Under the pieces are notes generated by a model. It did not search any database. It was not told where the DNA came from and saw only the letters and a program-made list of their open reading frames with translations. From JAWQFO01 sp033436665 (GTDB lineage: Bacteria; Pseudomonadota; Alphaproteobacteria; Rhodobacterales; Rhodobacteraceae): DNA of 64,000 nucleotides. The stretch covers positions 310,001 to 374,000 of the forward strand of contig NZ_JAWQFO010000004.1 of the NCBI RefSeq assembly GCF_033436665.1, written 5' to 3'. The position numbers were made by a program, and so were the translations under genes. Below, piece after piece: positions 62,151-64,000 of this stretch (position 1 is its first letter; the number at the start of each line of letters is the position of its first letter).

Positions 62151-64000
62151 TCAGAAGTCCTCCCAGCCGTCCGGCGCGTCAGCCTCCTTTACAGCTGCGT
62201 TGCCCTGCGTGGCGGCGGGACGCCGCGCCGGCGCCGGCGCTGCCGCGGGTTGACTGGCCGTTGCGGCCATCCGTTGCCCGGCATCGCCCCGGGTCTGGAA
62301 ATGCGTCACCCTTGTGTCGAGGCTGCCCACGTCCTGGGTCATCGACTGGGTGGCGGCGGTGGTTTCCTCGAAAGCCGCCGCGAAGGTCTGGTTTGCCGAT
62401 CCGAGCTGGTTGACCGCCTGGTTGATCTCGTTGAGGCCGACCGATTGCTCGACGCTCGATTGCGCCATGTCCCCGACCTTGGCGTCGACATCGGCCATCG
62501 CCTCGATGATCTTCTCGAGTGCCTCGCCGGCCTTGGTGACCAGTGCCGAGCCGCGCTCCACGCTTTCGGAGCTTTCGTTGATAAGCTGACGGATTTCAGT
62601 GGCGCTTTCGGCCGAGCGCTGGGCCAGTGCGCGCACTTCCGACGCCACGACCGAGAAGCCGCGGCCGGCATCGCCCGCGCGCGCGGCCTCGACCCCGGCG
62701 TTAAGCGCCAGCAGGTTGGTCTGGAAGGAGATGCTGTCGATCACCTCGGTGATCTTGGCGATCTTCTCGGCCGACTCCTCGATCGATTTCATGGCCTGGA
62801 TCGCGTCGTTGACGACCTCGCCGCTGGCGATGGCGGACTTGCGGGTCCGTTCCACGTGCGCCTTGGCATCCTCGGCGCTGGACGAGGCCGACTTGACCGA
62901 CGCGGTCATCTCGTCGAGCGCCGCGGCGGTCTCTTCGAGCGAGGCCGCCTGTTGCTCGGTCGTCCGCGACAGCGAAAGTGCGCTTTCGGAAATCGAGCCC
63001 GCGTTCTCGCGCAGCAGGCCGATGGTTCCGACCACCGCCTCGATCGCGCTGCTGAGATCGGTGACCGCGGCATTGAAGCTGACGCGGATCGGCTCGTAGG
63101 CTTCGGCGAAGGGCACCCCGAGGTCTGCGGTCAGGTCGCCTGCCGAAAGGGCCCGCAGAGCCTCGCCGAGGCTGTCCACCACGGTCTGGACCTCGGCCTG
63201 GGCCTCGGCACGCTCGGCCTCCGTACGCATGCGCAGTTCGGCGGCCGCCGTCATGTCCTTCGCGATCAGCAGCACCGACATGACCGTGCCGGACTGGTCA
63301 CGCACGGCGGTGAAGCCGCCGTCGAGGTAGCGTGGCTCTCCCGAGGCGGCCTTGACCACGATCCGCCCGATCGAGCTGTCGCCGCGGCAGATGTTCTGCC
63401 AGTCGGTACGCTCGCCCTCGTTGGTCCGGGAGACGAAGGTATCGTACGTCACATCGCACAGCCGATCGCGGGAATGTCCGGTGACGGAGAAGAAATTGTC
63501 ATTGGCCTGCACGAAGCTGCCGTCGGGCGCGATCTCGCACAGGATCTGCCCGTCTTCCAGCGCCTCGCGGATCACCCGGTTGCGCCGCAGCTCCGTCACC
63601 TCGGCCCATTCGACGACAAAGCCGTTGTGCTTGCCTTGTGCATCGCGCGCCGATGCGATGATCAGCGAGAACCACAGCGGCCCGACCTTGATGTCGGACT
63701 TGAACGGCAGGTTCGCCGGATTGCTGAGGTGGACCCGCGCCTTGTTGCCCCCGGAATGGAAGATATCCATGCGCTGCCCGATGATGTTGTCGGTATCAAA
63801 TTTGGGAACGACCTTGCGAATGTCCTCCTCGTTCTCCTTGAGCAGCTGCAGGGTCGAGGCGTTGGCATAGGTGATGCGGAATTCCTTGTCCGCCAGCATC
63901 ATCGCCGCCGAGGTGTCCGACAGCGCGGAGGCCTTGAGGTCGCGCAGCACCGCCTCTTCATCCGGCGCCGCGTCCTCGGCCGCTTCGTCAGCGATCAGGT
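62151..64000 (-). CDS. Methyl-accepting chemotaxis protein, soluble PAS type (N-terminus beyond window)
   Basis: At least 616 residues, with the frame open to the window edge (LIADEAAEDAAPDEEAVLRDLK). Two PAS domains come first (MMLADKEFRITYANASTLQLL; ILCEIAPDGSFVQANDNFFSVTG), then a HAMP-like segment (LRALSAGDLTADLG). The signalling hairpin tip is KITEVIDSISFQTNLLALNAGVEAARAGDAGRGFSVVASEVRALAQRSAE (read in parts). The C-terminus is an Ala/Pro-rich linker ending GWEDF, a CheR/CheB tether. No transmembrane segment is visible, so it senses from inside the cell. Confidence 0.93.
   Translation of the reverse strand, partial: LIADEAAEDAAPDEEAVLRDLKASALSDTSAAMMLADKEFRITYANASTLQLLKENEEDIRKVVPKFDTDNIIGQRMDIFHSGGNKARVHLSNPANLPFKSDIKVGPLWFSLIIASARDAQGKHNGFVVEWAEVTELRRNRVIREALEDGQILCEIAPDGSFVQANDNFFSVTGHSRDRLCDVTYDTFVSRTNEGERTDWQNICRGDSSIGRIVVKAASGEPRYLDGGFTAVRDQSGTVMSVLLIAKDMTAAAELRMRTEAERAEAQAEVQTVVDSLGEALRALSAGDLTADLGVPFAEAYEPIRVSFNAAVTDLSSAIEAVVGTIGLLRENAGSISESALSLSRTTEQQAASLEETAAALDEMTASVKSASSSAEDAKAHVERTRKSAIASGEVVNDAIQAMKSIEESAEKIAKITEVIDSISFQTNLLALNAGVEAARAGDAGRGFSVVASEVRALAQRSAESATEIRQLINESSESVERGSALVTKAGEALEKIIEAMADVDAKVGDMAQSSVEQSVGLNEINQAVNQLGSANQTFAAAFEETTAATQSMTQDVGSLDTRVTHFQTRGDAGQRMAATASQPAAAPAPARRPAATQGNAAVKEADAPDGWEDF

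Overview
The window is high-GC, very densely packed DNA from an alphaproteobacterium, most probably a marine or host-associated Rhodobacterales (roseobacter-like) member. This rests on gene content: a rhizobial-type rhamnose locus (rhaI-rhaD / rhaRSTPQUK), an agl alpha-glucoside operon, ectoine-degradation genes (doeA/doeB plus a doeD-like transaminase), PhoX, an L-threonate cluster, and an acs-adk-DUF4212-symporter cluster. No rRNA, tRNA, CRISPR array, insertion sequence or phage gene was seen. Almost everything is catabolism, transport and signalling.

Layout. 1-5.3 kb: the tail of a DMT transporter; a leftward operon of IdnO-like SDR, HIBADH-like oxidoreductase, PhyH-type dioxygenase and a second SDR; divergent from it idnD-like L-idonate dehydrogenase with an overlapping LysE exporter. 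A perfect GntR-like palindrome lies between the two units. 5.3-9.9 kb: a leftward L-threonate operon ltnD-otnK-otnC-otnI, with a D-2-hydroxyacid dehydrogenase last. 10-13.8 kb: an OmpR-type two-component system, an NAD(P)H FMN reductase and a NYN/OST-HTH-like RNase-fold protein. 13.8-24.4 kb: the complete L-rhamnose system around a divergent promoter with repeated TCAATCA half-sites.

24.4-30.3 kb: an NADH:flavin oxidoreductase interrupted by an in-frame TGA (probable TGG-to-TGA change), a class III aminotransferase, and doeA-doeB for ectoine breakdown. 30.3-38.3 kb: the least explained region. It holds a 1421-residue protein with two class III cyclase domains, an AAA ATPase module and a helical C-terminus (the layout of soluble adenylyl cyclase). 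That gene is followed after 9 bp by an unusual radical SAM protein. A divergent LCAT-like hydrolase and a ParA-like ATPase complete the region.

38.4-48.1 kb: acetate uptake and activation with its likely control genes. acs, adk, a DUF4212 small subunit and a sodium/solute symporter are followed by a cNMP/CBS/DUF294 protein, a small membrane protein, a stand-alone receiver, and a membrane HAMP-PAS protein with a decayed kinase core fused to a DEDDh exonuclease. 48.5-53.1 kb: PhoX phosphatase and a CopA copper ATPase with a textbook MerR/CueR-type 19-bp-spacer promoter. 53.1-62.1 kb: the agl operon (aglE-F-G-A-K) with a divergent LacI regulator, a shared perfect CCAAAGCGCTTTGG operator and a GH1 beta-glucosidase. 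62.1 kb to the end: a soluble PAS chemoreceptor with a C-terminal GWEDF tether, cut by the window edge.

The best candidates for undescribed biology are the cyclase/radical SAM pair and the exonuclease-fused sensor with its orphan receiver in the acetate cluster. Motif residues were read by eye; no searches were run.
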